Assembly (NCBI GenBank): GCA_961205875.1
Contig: OY540812.1
Span: forward strand, 24,685,098-24,749,097
Direction of reading: 5' to 3'
DNA: 64,000 nucleotides
From: Sialis fuliginosa
Taxonomy: Eukaryota > Arthropoda > Insecta > Megaloptera > Sialidae
This document shows, piece by piece, positions 36,623-47,900 of the stretch. Within the stretch, counting starts at the first letter, position 1, and every line of letters begins with the position of its first letter. A program made the translations under genes and the position numbers. The notes beneath the pieces were generated by a model. It did no database searches and had not been told where the DNA came from. It was given only the letters and a program-made list of their open reading frames with translations.

Positions 36623-37430
36623 CTCGAAATATCGAAGATACGAGAAGCTTTGTGATCGTTTCAGATTGAGAGAAAAACAAATTCTCCGATTTCAAAATTT
36701 TAAATTGATCTATCCGTTTCACGTCAAGACAAACACTTTTCGTTCCGTGTCTGTCTGTCTGTCCGTCTGTCCCCTGAATCCTTGTCACACGCATAACTCA
36801 TGAACCACTGAACCGATATTAACGAAACTTGGTTGGGTCTATCTTGAGAACGGTCCCATTTCAAAATCATCATAATCGTGTGTAAGGAGGAGGGGTGACA
36901 TCCCAAAATATTTATTTTTTCAAAATATCTCAAGAACAACACATTTTACGTGAAAATTTTATAGAATCTTTTTTGTAGAGCATTAAATTTTCTATAATAT
37001 AGATCTACAACGTTTGTTGTAAAATACATATATATTAAAAATATGTATCTCATTTTGCTTTAAGAATTCATTTGTTTTTTTAAATTGATAATGATGTTAA
37101 ATGTCATGTTGACGTTTTAAATGTCATTATGGCGTTTTAAATGTCATTTTGAAGTTTTAAATGTCATTTTGATGTTTGCTTAAATTTAGATTTAGATTTA
37201 AATAGTCATGAAATTAAAAATATACGAAAACATAATCAGGTGCGTTTTAAGAAAAATGTCGAACTAATATTTTTTAGTAAAATTGTATAAAAATTAAATG
37301 GTTAACCAATTCCAGGCAATTTATCTAAACACTATCGGGTTTCATTTAAATTGTTCAATAATTAACTACATTTTGTGAATTTAACACGAGGAAGCACTGT
37401 GCATTTACTTGGCAGATGTTTTCATATGGG
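36623..37430. repeat. Dispersed 0.7-kb repeat, copy 2, with tandem 20-bp expansion
   Basis: Same order of blocks as 7512-8180 and longer. A CTGTCTGTCTGTCCGTCTGT microsatellite-like stretch (about 36750) and a four-unit 20-bp tandem (37094-37178) are expanded relative to copy 1. Confidence 0.65.
37094..37178. repeat. 20-bp tandem repeat, about four units
   Basis: Units are TTTAAATGTCATTTTGACGT-like, differing at two to four positions. Copy 1 of the surrounding repeat (7912-7930) has a single unit. Confidence 0.75.
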
Positions 37431-39170
37431 GAACCAACATTTTTTTTGCATAATTTCAAGTCGTAGAGCAAATGTCCTTTATCTACATCACTTTTCTTTT
37501 GGGGTTGGACACCTTAAATATTTAATAATTTTAATACCAGTAGTGAAGGATAGAAATAACAAGATAATAAGTTTTTTGTAAAATATTTATTTTAACGCCT
37601 ATATTCAAACTATAGAATAATAGCACATACACTTGAGCTTTGACTGTTTACTAATGAAGACAATAACAATTTACATTTTAAATATTGTGAATTCATGTGA
37701 GTACTAAGGCTCTCCAGTAAAGCTACATAAACCCGACAGCCAGAAAAGTAAAGATAAAATTTATCACAGAACCAAATATTTTATACATAATTTACAATAA
37801 TTAATAAATCTTAAAAATGGTGTTATAAACTTCATGTAATTGAACTAAAATATAATAACTTCAATAATATGTATAATAGATTTTACTTTAACAATGTCTT
37901 GATTTAATAACATATTTGGACATACTAAAGATAAATCTATGATCAGTAGCAGATTTAAATAAAAAGACCCAAAATATAATTTAAGTATTAATAACAAACT
38001 TTACCAAAAGCAATTTGAGATTTTTTAACGATATTCAGAATTTAAATAATGGTGTCCCAATTTCATAAATCAAAACCAATTTTGAAAACCAAACATACAA
38101 TTCTGAATTTGTGCTAATTGTATGATGCGACTGCAAAAGTTAATAACATTTAAATTTATAAATTTTTATTTGTATTTACGGCAGAGGTGGGCAAATATTT
38201 TTGATGGAGTGCCTAATTAAATATTACTTATTCAGGGATCAGGAGTCTTATTTTACATTAAATTACATAAACGCTTGAACCCACAATTTCATAAAGGTTA
38301 AAAGTATAAAAGTTTAGCTTTCACAACCAAAAAATATAGCAATTTAGGAAAATTTAGAGAAAATTTTAGAGGTTAAAAAAGTTCAAAGAAGTTAAATTCT
38401 TCATTGAATTAAAAAACCTCGGAAAATAATTTTTGGTACTTGTCTACTACATAACCGTTACAATAAATATAGACAATGGAGTACATATACACGCATTCCT
38501 TCAAAACCGAATAAAAATTTTTATAAATTTTTATCATTATATAATAAATAAAAAATATTAAATATAAACAAGAGATTTCCTTTTAAACAGATCATTCTTA
38601 ATCAACTTTACATATTATAAAATCATCCAGTCTATATCATAGCTGCAGACGTAAAGTAAACAAGTACCTAATTTTTTTTTACTGTTTTCAAATATTTCAG
38701 AGTAATCTCAATAATTCTAAACCCTGGCTAAATAACCGTTAACTTATGCCCCATTTATCAATAAGTTTAGATGTAATAAAATCTTCACAGGCACCAAGCA
38801 TTCAGTGTGTAAAAGCTGGAAATGTATAGAATACAACGCAGTTTGTTTTATTTTGATCTGTTCACTCCATCTAATCTTACTCTTAATAAAACAAAAATAC
38901 ATATAAGTCGATTTTTAGTTTGATCGGTTCAGGTTGAGTCTCAGTCGGCAAATGCCAACTTAGTTAAATTTGCCACTGTCTACGGTCAAACGAGCAGAAA
39001 TACATCTGATGCACTCAATAACCAGATGATCTATACAATGACACTTTACCACAAAAATTGGCCACTTAAATTTGAATACACTTTGCAAATATTACTACTC
39101 GTCTGTCCGTATCCTAAAAAACTAAACTATATATTGTAATTGAAATAGTACATTAAGATGAAATAAATTA
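37431..39170. other. Non-coding DNA 3' of cytochrome c
   Basis: AT-rich. A lone hAT-type end CAGAGGTGGGCAAA is at 38183. It could include a long Cyt-c 3' UTR, but no other gene is visible. Confidence 0.45.
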
Positions 39171-39176
39171 TTTATT
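39171..39176 (-). terminator. Cyt-c polyadenylation signal AATAAA
   Basis: TTTATT on the plus strand reads AATAAA on the gene strand, about 77 bp after the cytochrome c stop codon. It is the nearest canonical signal. AT-rich DNA makes chance hexamers common, so longer 3' UTRs are possible. Confidence 0.5.
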
Positions 39177-39252
39177 TACACGTTTCTTAATAAAATGGCC
39201 GAACAGGATTACATAACCCAAATCTGAAATTGTGACCTATTTTTCTATAATT

Positions 39253-39639
39253 TTAGCTTGTTGATGATTTCAAATAAGCGATTAAATCTCCACGTTCTTG
39301 AGGTTTCTTAAGACCAGCGAACACCATTTTAGTTCCAGGAATATATTTCTTTGGATTTTCAAGGTATTCGAATAATGTATCTTCATTCCACGTGATACCT
39401 GTAAAATTTTAATACAAAAATAATCAAATATTCATTTGTGAGTATTAAAACTAATTACCTTTTGATTTGTTAGCATCGGTGTACACAAATCCAGAAGCTT
39501 GTCCAGTTTTACGACCAAACAGACCATTTAAGTTAGGTCCAGTCTTATGTTTGCCTCCTTTTTCTACAGTGTGGCATTGAGCACATCTCTGCACAAAAAG
39601 TTTTTTACCTTTTTCAGCGTCACCTGCTGGTACACCCAT
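39253..39639 (-). CDS. Cyt-c: Cytochrome c, two coding exons, complete
   Basis: This is the soluble haem electron carrier of the mitochondrial intermembrane space, moving electrons from complex III to complex IV and also involved in apoptosome signalling. Coding is complement(join(39253..39398,39459..39639)). Exon 1 gives residues 1-60 plus the first base of a glycine codon; a GT donor at 39458-39457 and an AG acceptor at 39400-39399 remove a 60-bp intron and restore the Gly. The deduced protein is 108 residues, the usual insect length. It has the haem site CAQCH near residues 19-23, KTGPNL around 32-37, ITWNED after the intron, and the axial Met in PGTKMVF. It ends SSTS. Thr-Gly-Gln-Ala and the Lys-rich surface are intact and there is no frameshift. 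A CAG acceptor 13 bp before the ATG (39655-39653) shows that a 5' UTR intron precedes the coding exon. A minus-strand AATAAA lies at 39176-39171, about 77 bp past the stop. Confidence 0.96.
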
Positions 39640-40197
39640 TTTTTATATTTATCTGTAAATTAATGCAATTCTGATAAAAATTGATTCACTAATTGATAAG
39701 AAAAGTATTGGCATACACTAAAATATTATAAACATAAAAATTTAATTATGAATTCGAAAAAATACGTAATTAAATGTTCAAATATCAATTTAAAAATTAA
39801 ACAAACGTAAGAATGACATAATAGGTAATAATTTAAAATAAAATGAAACTATACTTATTACATACAAATTATTGAAGAAAAGTTATCTAATCAATGATAC
39901 TGGAGTCGTAGGTATATAGGTCAATGTGGCAGCTAAATTGGAGCACAGCCAAGGACTACTACATTAACATATTGCGAAAACTTATGTAATTATTTACTAA
40001 ATAAATTTGATTATCTGCACGTCGCCAAAATAATTTGCAACATTATAATTTTGCTAAAAACTTGAGTTATGATTTGATGTATCTAATAATAATTATTAAA
40101 AGCCATGGAAATAAGATAATATTCTGTTGAATTTATAATGAATAATAATATAACGCTTTTAAAATTAATTAACACCAATATAAGATACAGTACATAC

Positions 40198-40340
40198 CTA
40201 GAGAGTTCCCTGAATACGTGAGAGAAATTAGCAACTCTGGCAGTGTCTGGCACTTCTGGGATTTTCTGTGACGTCTGGCACGCTTGAAATATTGTGCACA
40301 TATTGTGAAATATTCCATAGATGAAAACACAGCTAAGCAA
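40198..40340 (-). other. Candidate non-coding first exon / promoter of Cyt-c
   Basis: The Cyt-c coding exon is preceded by an AG acceptor, so an upstream leader exon is expected. Read leftward, the sequence ending at 40198 is followed by GTATGT (from 40197), a strong donor, and would give a 5' UTR intron of about 545 bp. The segment is more base-balanced than its surroundings and includes a TGACGTC core near 40272, a CREB/ATF-type element. The start of the exon is not defined. Other donors cannot be excluded. Confidence 0.35.
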
Positions 40341-40561
40341 ACACAATGGGAGCATTCACGAACCAGCGGTTAGTGAACGAGTTTTGATTAGCTGATTTAT
40401 GGAATTTCTGGTAGGGGAGTGCCGTTATTTACGTAAGGTTTGGGGGGGGGGGTCTGTAAAACCTTACGAATCCTTACGTTGGGAGGGGAGTCAAAAGTGT
40501 TACTTACGTAAAGTTCTATTATAGTTAACTATTTTAAAATACGTTAATTTAAATCAGTTTC

Positions 40562-40806
40562 GGCAGTTAGAAAACGTAACGATATACTTGCGAAAGTTTA
40601 GACTTGCGCAAGTATATCGTTACGTGTGTTGGATGATTTTTATGCAAATTTCTTAACTTATACAAGTTTTAAAAAGTTTTCGATTTTCGATTCCGAAACT
40701 TGTACTACGCGGTTACTTTCACTTGTACAGTAGAAATTTGCGCAAAATCTTCCAACACACGTTACTGCATACTTGTGCAAGTATATCGTTACGTGTATGG
40801 CTGCCT
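40562..40806. repeat. Fold-back repeat with four ACGTAACGATATACTTG blocks
   Basis: The motif AACGATATACTTG and its complement occur near 40575, 40609, 40772 and 40781 in alternating orientation. Outer GGCAGTTA / GGCTGCC ends and inner GTGTTGGA / TTCCAACACAC arms make a nested palindrome of about 245 bp. Confidence 0.6.
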
Positions 40807-40852
40807 TAAGATCTTTCGATAAAATTTAATGAAAAAATGGGTACCTAGTACC

Positions 40853-41375
40853 CAAGGTATATAAAGCAAGGTAGTCTCAAGATCTCCTTGACCAATCAGC
40901 GTTGGCGCGGGAATTGACGTCACCTGGGGGATCTATTCAAATGTCATAAATTTTTAATAGAATATTAATTACAAAAAATTCCTTTATTTATTCTTGTTTT
41001 CGTATTTTTTGATATTTTAACAACACATAAAATCAAATAAATACAAATTCGACATAGCAAAATCATAAAGTGCTGTCAGAATCATATAACGTATTGCCAA
41101 CTTAAGAATAGTAAAAATGATGCTTCCCGAATTGACCAAATTGTCTTTGACAGCTTTTTTATGATTTTACAATGTCGAATTCGTACTTATTTGATTGTAT
41201 GTGTTGTTAAAATATCAAAAAATACGAAAACAAGAATAAATAAAGGAATTTTTTGTAATTAATATTCTATTAAAAATTCATGACATTTGAATAGATCCCC
41301 CAGGTGACGTCAATTCCCGCGCCAACGCTGATTGGTCAAGGAATTGTTGAGACTACCTTGTCTTTATATACCTTG
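40853..41375. mobile_element. Mutator-like (MULE) fold-back MITE with 9-bp target duplication
   Basis: Arms of about 227 bp (40853-41079 and 41148-41375) are near-perfect inverted repeats beginning CAAGGTATATAAAG, around a unique 68-bp centre. The element is flanked by identical 9-bp duplications CCTAGTACC (40844-40852 and 41376-41384). Very long terminal repeats with 9-bp duplications are typical of Mutator-like elements. No coding capacity. Related copies are at 29164-29457 and 59505-59646. Confidence 0.82.
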
Positions 41376-41403
41376 CCTAGTACCTATGTGATTGTGTCAG
41401 GAA

Positions 41404-41985
41404 CAGTGTTGCCAGAACGTACTTTTTAGTACGGTTTTCGTACTATTCATGACCCGACCGTACCAAAACCGTACCTCAACTCTGACCGTACCTTTTGCCC
41501 CACAAAGATTTTTACAATCTTTTACTCAGCTTCACTACGTAAAAAAATAATTAAAAAATAAATGTTTATTATGAATCAAACCAATAAAAATTAAAGTAAA
41601 AACGAAACGTAGCTATCTTAAATTTTTTCGTCTATATCCCAAGTCTATATCCAAGTATAGTTTACTATTTGGTCTATATCTACTTTTTAGTATTGACAGT
41701 TTTTTAACGAAACATGAAGTGTATTCCGGAGGGCGTCCATTAATTACTTGATAATTGATGTATTTTAACACAAAATAAAATAAAGAGTATAATTAAATAA
41801 AAAATAATAATTCAAATACATTTCTAACAATTTTAACATTTGTAGTATCAGGGGTTGGGGACGGCAAAATGTGACAAAAAAAGTTATTTAATCACAACAG
41901 TTTAAAAACCGTACCTTTTTGTCAAATTTCGTACTATTTTGGTAAGCCTATCGTACTTTTTAGGGAGTTCATACTGGCAACACTG
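41404..41985. mobile_element. hAT-type MITE with 8-bp target duplication
   Basis: Ends are CAGTGTTGCCAG and its complement CTGGCAACACTG. Identical 8-bp flanks GTCAGGAA are at 41396-41403 and 41986-41993. Subterminal inverted pieces repeat GTACTTTTTAG. No coding capacity. Terminal CA/TG with an 8-bp duplication places it in hAT. Confidence 0.82.
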
Positions 41986-42156
41986 GTCAGGAATCAGGAT
42001 GCACAGTTGAGGGATGGACGAATTCAATGTCGCGTCGTTAGTGGCAGTGAGGTTAAATAAAACTCAGACTCATGATGTGCTTGCGTCGTCGTTGACCGAG
42101 CTGCTGACTTTCGCATTTTGGCGTGACCTGTACCTTCTGATCTGACTTAATGTTCT

Positions 42157-43795
42157 GGGCCCTTATTCTCGAGTTCACTCGAGATAATTTAGAATTCGAG
42201 ATTTTCGATCGAGATTTAAAAAGTCGAGTCGCACGATACTTAAAATGCGTATTCTTAAGTTCGATCGAGATGAATTTCGAACGTCAATTTGCCTTCGACA
42301 TTTATGCGACGTTGTCACCTTTATTTCTGGCTGTTGACCAATCAAATTCAAGTATTTTATGTTTTATTTATTTTTATTATCATTTTAAAATCAAAATTAT
42401 CAAAATTTAATTATTTTAAAAATATAAAACTAATAATAAGAAAAATACAAATTTTTACAGGATTGAAAAAAATTATAGTGTTTAAATGTTTCTGTTTTTC
42501 TGTGTTGGTTTAATTTTTGAGGTTAACAAATAAAAGAATAATTTTGGATGTTTATTTATTTTATTTATTTAACAGAAGAAATATTTGTTATAAATTAATT
42601 TATTTCACTATTATTTTGATAACCCACACAACACACTCATGTATAATATACATATAATGTAGGTAGAAAACGTTGATTTTATGTATACGGCTTGTAATAT
42701 ATCGAACTATGTATTATTACACGCGCGTAGATATTATTAATTATACGTAAGTGTGTTGTGTGGGAACTATGGAATAAAATATAGTAAAATACAGTCAAAT
42801 TAGCTATTTGTATCTAAAACTTTCCACACCACATCTTTAATAACATGAGCAAAAAGCGAAAAATTGTCTATGTTGCTTTGAATGTCAGTGTTTTTATTAT
42901 TAATAGCTGTAGCAACTGCTAGTAAACCTGATAAAATTTGGTTGCCTAATGTTTTTGTAGCTTCGGTTTGTTCCTTAATAGCTAAAATTTTATTATTATA
43001 ATAATCTTTTCTGACATTGTAATCTTCTGATATTTTTCTGGCATACGAAATTGTCTCATCGATACGCTGCTAGGCTATTAGACGCCTCTTACTAGGATTA
43101 TTATCACTTGTCCTGTGAGGCTTTTGCTTTAATGTATTTTTGCGAACATGATTGTCAACCCCAGTGTTATTTGGCTGTGACTGGGTGCTAATATCGTGTG
43201 TTTCTATTAATGTTGGGGTAATGATATTAGAGTTTTCAAAAAAATTGCCTTCGTTTTCATCAGTGTGAAAAATCGGTTGATCATCTTCAAAGTTCTATAA
43301 AACAAATATTTCATTAATGGTGGATGTTGAAAGGAAACAATATAATGATTTTGTATAATATACTAAATACTAACAAAATGAATTAACTACCAAGGATTCG
43401 CCAAAAAAGATGCTGAAAATAGATGGCAAGATATTGCTAATGAAATAAATAAAATCCAAGGACCTAAAAGGAATTGGAAAGAATGGAGAGAAGTAATTTA
43501 TTTATTATTTCATTACACATCAGTCAAAGAGTAGTTAATTCATTTTGTTAGTATTTAGTATATTATACAAAATCATTATATTGTTTCCTTTCAACATCCA
43601 CCATTAATGAAATATTTGTTTTATAGAACTTTGAAGATGATCAACCGATTTTTCACACTGATGAAAACGAAGGCAAATTGACGTTCGAAATTCATTTCGA
43701 TCGAACTTAAGAATACGCATTTTAAGTATCGTGCGACTCGACTTTTTAAATCTCGAATTCTAAATTATCTCGAGTGAACTCGAGAATAAGGGCCC
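42157..43795. mobile_element. PIF/Harbinger-like element, rearranged, with Myb/SANT-type gene fragments
   Basis: Inverted repeats of about 130 bp begin GGGCCCTTATTCTCGAG at each end; the left one has an 18-bp insertion. A minus-strand exon at 43294-42800 is preceded by TTTTATAG. It reads for 164 codons (NFEDDQPIFHTDENEG at the start, DVVWKVLDTNS at the end) with one in-frame TAG at 43072-43070. A plus-strand exon at about 43396-43494 reads DAENRWQDIANEINKIQGPK then RNWKEWRE, the third-helix part of a Myb/SANT-like (MADF-like) domain typical of PIF/Harbinger accessory proteins. It is followed by a GT donor, a 131-bp intron and a short second copy of the start of the other exon (43626-43680). 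The two intron copies form an inverted repeat (43290-43386 / 43529-43625). No DDE transposase is present and no target duplication is visible. Superfamily is inferred from termini and the Myb-like piece. Confidence 0.72.
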
Positions 43796-43832
43796 TGTGT
43801 GTGTGTACTGACTGGTAATGGTATATAAAGGG

Positions 43833-44222
43833 CAGTGGCGTAGATAGATTTTTGCGATGGAGGGGGATATGACCAGGGCCGTAACTAGAAGGTCGGGGGC
43901 CCTGAAGCAAGAGGTGGCTGATAAGCTCCCAAAATATGTAAAATAAAAATAAAATAATTGGTATAATTTTTAAATGAATGACCTTTTTTTTTTTTGATCG
44001 TATAGTAAGTATAGTTAATCTAGTCCTTGATACTAAAAAAAAGGTCATTCAATTGAAAATCAAGCAAAAACTGAAGACTTTTTTTTTTTACTCTTAATTT
44101 ACCCTATTTTTCTATTTTGTTCATACTGGAAAAATTTTAAAAAATATCTTGGACTTTTTTTCAAGTAGGCTCATGGGGGATGATTGATCACCTTAATCCC
44201 CCCCACCCTATCTACGCCACTG
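43833..44222. mobile_element. hAT-type MITE (CAGTGGCGTAGATAG ends)
   Basis: Terminal repeats CAGTGGCGTAGATAG and CTATCTACGCCACTG. Perfect 8-bp duplication ATAAAGGG at 43825-43832 and 44223-44230. It contains a piece of another repeat (GGGCCGTAACTAG near 43878) also seen at 35938. It lies 37 bp right of the PIF-like element. Confidence 0.85.
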
Positions 44223-44639
44223 ATAAAGGGTATATTTTCTGATAGCTGCTGAGACGCTCTTTCCAATGTTAGAATATATTCTAATATACTGTTATTTTTC
44301 TTTCAATTCAATTAATATTTTATTATTTTATTTACAAGCAAAATCGTGGAAATACGAAATTCACTTTTTCATATGTATATATCCCCCCTCCCCCACCCGA
44401 AACTTTTTCTTACTACGCCAATGCGTTATGTTAAATTTAAATTTCGATACTGCTTATATATTATATAAAATATTGATTTAGTGTCCCTCTATTGTAGGGG
44501 GGGAGGCAGGAAATTACCCAAAAAATAGCGTGCTACTGCAGCACCATGGTGAATGTGCACTGTGCCTATAGTTGCACACGTAAATTAGCTGTCGCTAATT
44601 TCCCATGGCGAACGTGAAGGTTATTTTATGAGTGGCATT

Positions 44640-44932
44640 CTAGGGTCTTACGGACCGCGTGTTTGATACCACGGATCTATACTAAATTTTTATTATTTAC
44701 GGTACATTTCGCCATAAATTCTTTGAAACAGCCAATCAAAACTCGTCGGTTACTGATCGACTGCCCCGTGAATCTCTCAATGTCGTTTCTTGTTTCTGTT
44801 CTATGGTATTTTCGGTAATGTTTTATTCTGTGGGTAATGTCACGTTTTCTATGCAGAAAACACGTGTATAACCGAAACTAACCTAACTTTGAATGAATGT
44901 TGATTAAAAATAGAAATAATAAATGCGTAGAA
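44640..44932 (+). promoter_or_regulatory. Probable Polr1B promoter and 5' UTR
   Basis: This stretch between the hAT debris and the Polr1B ATG has more balanced base use than the surrounding DNA. It contains GCCAATCA (an inverted-CCAAT-type box) near 44730, which could equally belong to a dispersed repeat sharing the nearby AATCAAAACTCGT (see 9473-9850). A CACGTG E-box (AACACGTGT) lies near 44868. I see no TATA box in a clear position. A short out-of-frame upstream ATG precedes the start. Assignment is by position. Confidence 0.35.
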
Positions 44933-47900
44933 ATGAGGACTGAACCTTGCTTGAAAAACTTAACTGATAAAAGTTTTGGAAGAGCCCCTGAAAAACAAAA
45001 TGAGGTATAGAATACAAATATCTATATTAAATCTTTGTAGATGTATTACCAAAATATATTTTTAGTTATTACAAGATCTGGGAGCTCCACATATCGATTC
45101 TTTCAATTTTATGCTAAGTAAAGGATTAATTCTGGCAGTCAGAGATATCGACGAGGTTTTTTTTGAACTTCCAAATAAAGATCGTGTTTGTTTACAAATC
45201 CTAGATGCGTCAATATCTTCACCTACAGTACCATTAGGTTCCATTGGCATAAAAAATCCAAAAATATACCCCACTGAATGTAGACAGAAACACACAACGT
45301 ACAATGGCAAACTTACAGTTACTGTTGGTTGGTCTGTAAATGGCAAATCGCAGTCAACATTTGAAAAAGATATGGGAAGTATTCCAATTATGATCAAAGT
45401 AAGCATTTTAGTATATCCAAGAATCAATACTTTATAATGTCCCAAGTTGCATATCAGCAGAGTTTGCAAATAGCTTCCTAAGGCCTTCCTGTTTTGCAAC
45501 TAGAATCTCAAACCAGTTGCGCAAGTTAAAATACCGGCTGTTGGTAAACTAGTGTTTATTCTTACTTAGATAGTGTCTACTATTTGTTTTTCATGTTTCA
45601 ATAGTAATAATAAACTATATGAGAGATAATAATTTTAATAGTAGCAATAGCTGAAAAGTGTCATTATTTCTTACATACTAAAATCAATATTGATGAAGAA
45701 ATATTTCTGTTCCTTCAGGATAAATAATTTTGATGCAATGGTAAAAATTGTTATTTTTGACAAGATCTTTCGATTCCCACTCATGTTTACTCTGGGCAAC
45801 ATATGGACCAAAATTAGGTAATGTCCTTTAAAGCATTTTATATTTTTAGTCAGATGCATGTCATCTTGCTGGAATATCACCTGCAGAATTAATAAAACAT
45901 AAAGAACATGCAGAAGAGTGGGGAGGTTATTTTATAATTCGAGGATATGAAAGATTAGTTCGGATGTTAACAATGACAAGACGTAACTATCCTTTAACAC
46001 TGCAGAGGTCTAGCTGGAGGCAGCGTGGAGCATTGTTTTCTGATTTTGGAGTGCAGATACGCTGTGTTGCAGAAGACGAAACCAGTACTGTAAGCTAATT
46101 TTATGTAATTTATTAATATACATCCACCGCAAAAATAAAAGCCGCACTTAAAAGTTTTCTCATTTTTTCGGTTTAGGCATAGTCCAATTTTAAATAAAAT
46201 AAAAAATCTTTAATGTGTGTATGTTGTCTTAATTAATTTTAATTAATATTTAATAATACATTCTATTCATTGAAATAAATACTTTTTTTTTTTTATCTCA
46301 AATGTGGAATTTACAATTTCCAATATGAAATTGGTTAGTCTCAATTTGAACTTGAAAAGGTATAGTGTATTTCATACTACCAATGTCCATACTGTGAACT
46401 GCACTGGCGCAATCAGTTCTATTATAAATCACAACTGTACAAATATATAGAGGTTTTGAGGAGTGAGGATCCACATTATGGAAGGTACCGTGCCCAACCG
46501 AGTTCACAGTATGGAATGTCTACTGTACAATCAAAAGCAAAAGTTCACTTTGAAGGAGAAAAAATTATTTGTTGCCGTGAACAAAAATTTTAAGAAAAAA
46601 TGTTGTCCTGCTTAGTAATATTTTTATAAATATTGTCAAAATCATCTTTTTGGTACTTTTAAATTAGGATATTTCAAAAACATGATTTGATTCAGTTTCA
46701 GTATACCAAAAAAACTATAAATTCAGTATAATTTGTCAAAACAACTTTTATGACTTATTGTCAGCTTTGTTGATGTAAATATTTTCAAACCAAACCTAAT
46801 ATTTTATTTTACAGAATAATGTGTTACATTTTGTAACAAATGGTACAGCTAAATTCATGTTCAGTCATAGAAAAAATTTGTATTATGCACCTGTAATGCT
46901 CATAATGAAATCTCTCTTAGAGTGCAGTGACCAATATATATATGATAGCCTTATTAAAAGCCACGAAGAAGATAAGAACTTTTCTGTGTAAGTAATATGC
47001 AAGGTCTGTAATTAAGTAATGAGAATTTGTTGATAACTCTGTTCGTGATAACTCTTTGAGATACGTTAAATGAGTTAAATCGTCCTTTATATTTATATCA
47101 TTGAAATTATCGTTTTAGTTTTTGTAGTGAAACTTACAGTGAATCAGTTTCAAGAACACACAGTATTAAGGGATGGTAAAAATGAGTAAAAAAATTTTTT
47201 TAAATAAGGCAGTTTATCTGAATACTTTATCGATATTTTTTAAAATTGTTTGATTATTAACTACCTTTGGTGAATTGAGCACAAGGAAGCACTGCATTTA
47301 CTTTACGTTACTACGTGCACCATGACATTTTTGCTGGGTATTGAAAAGCATTTATGCATGTTGTGACGCGTCATATGACGTTTAGGAATTTTTTGAGTAA
47401 ACTCGGGGAATTATGCATCATGGTATTCGGATGTGATTGATAAGTGTTTTAAAATATTGTAGGTTAATTTTTCGTAGTTTTTCAATAATGCCAAATAAGT
47501 ATAACTTCTAATGCGTGTACGTACACTGTACATAAGTACACACACCCATATTTTTTTATGTGTGAGGTCTGAGATGTTACTTTGTGTAACTAAATTGTTA
47601 ACAATCTGGATGTTCTGTATCATTTAAGGATCTAAATCTGCTCTAATTTGGTAAACAGTTCCATTTCATTACTATTAAACACATTAAGATGGCTATCAAA
47701 AGAGCTCATCTTTTGATAACAATCCATCTAGGGTGGATTTCGCTGGTACGTTACACTTGCAAAGGATTGTTGTGAAAGTTTAAGAACATAATTCAATGCT
47801 TTAAGTTGAAGTTGAACTACATTTTTTTAAATGAATATTCTCGTTACTTAATTTCCAGACCTCATATATTTATTATTTACTTATTTGTATGATGTATTTA

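Noticed and set aside
42150-42410. Plus-strand ORF at the left end of the PIF-like element
   Set aside because: It reads through the terminal inverted repeat; the same peptide appears inverted at the right end, so it is a repeat by-product.
44544-44613. Short plus-strand ORF starting MVNVHCAYSC that faintly resembles a THAP zinc finger
   Set aside because: Only 23 codons, no AVPTIF-type or His positions, and it lies in DNA next to transposon debris; too little to support a call.
45062-45499. Minus-strand 145-codon ORF
   Set aside because: Antisense shadow of Polr1B exon 2.
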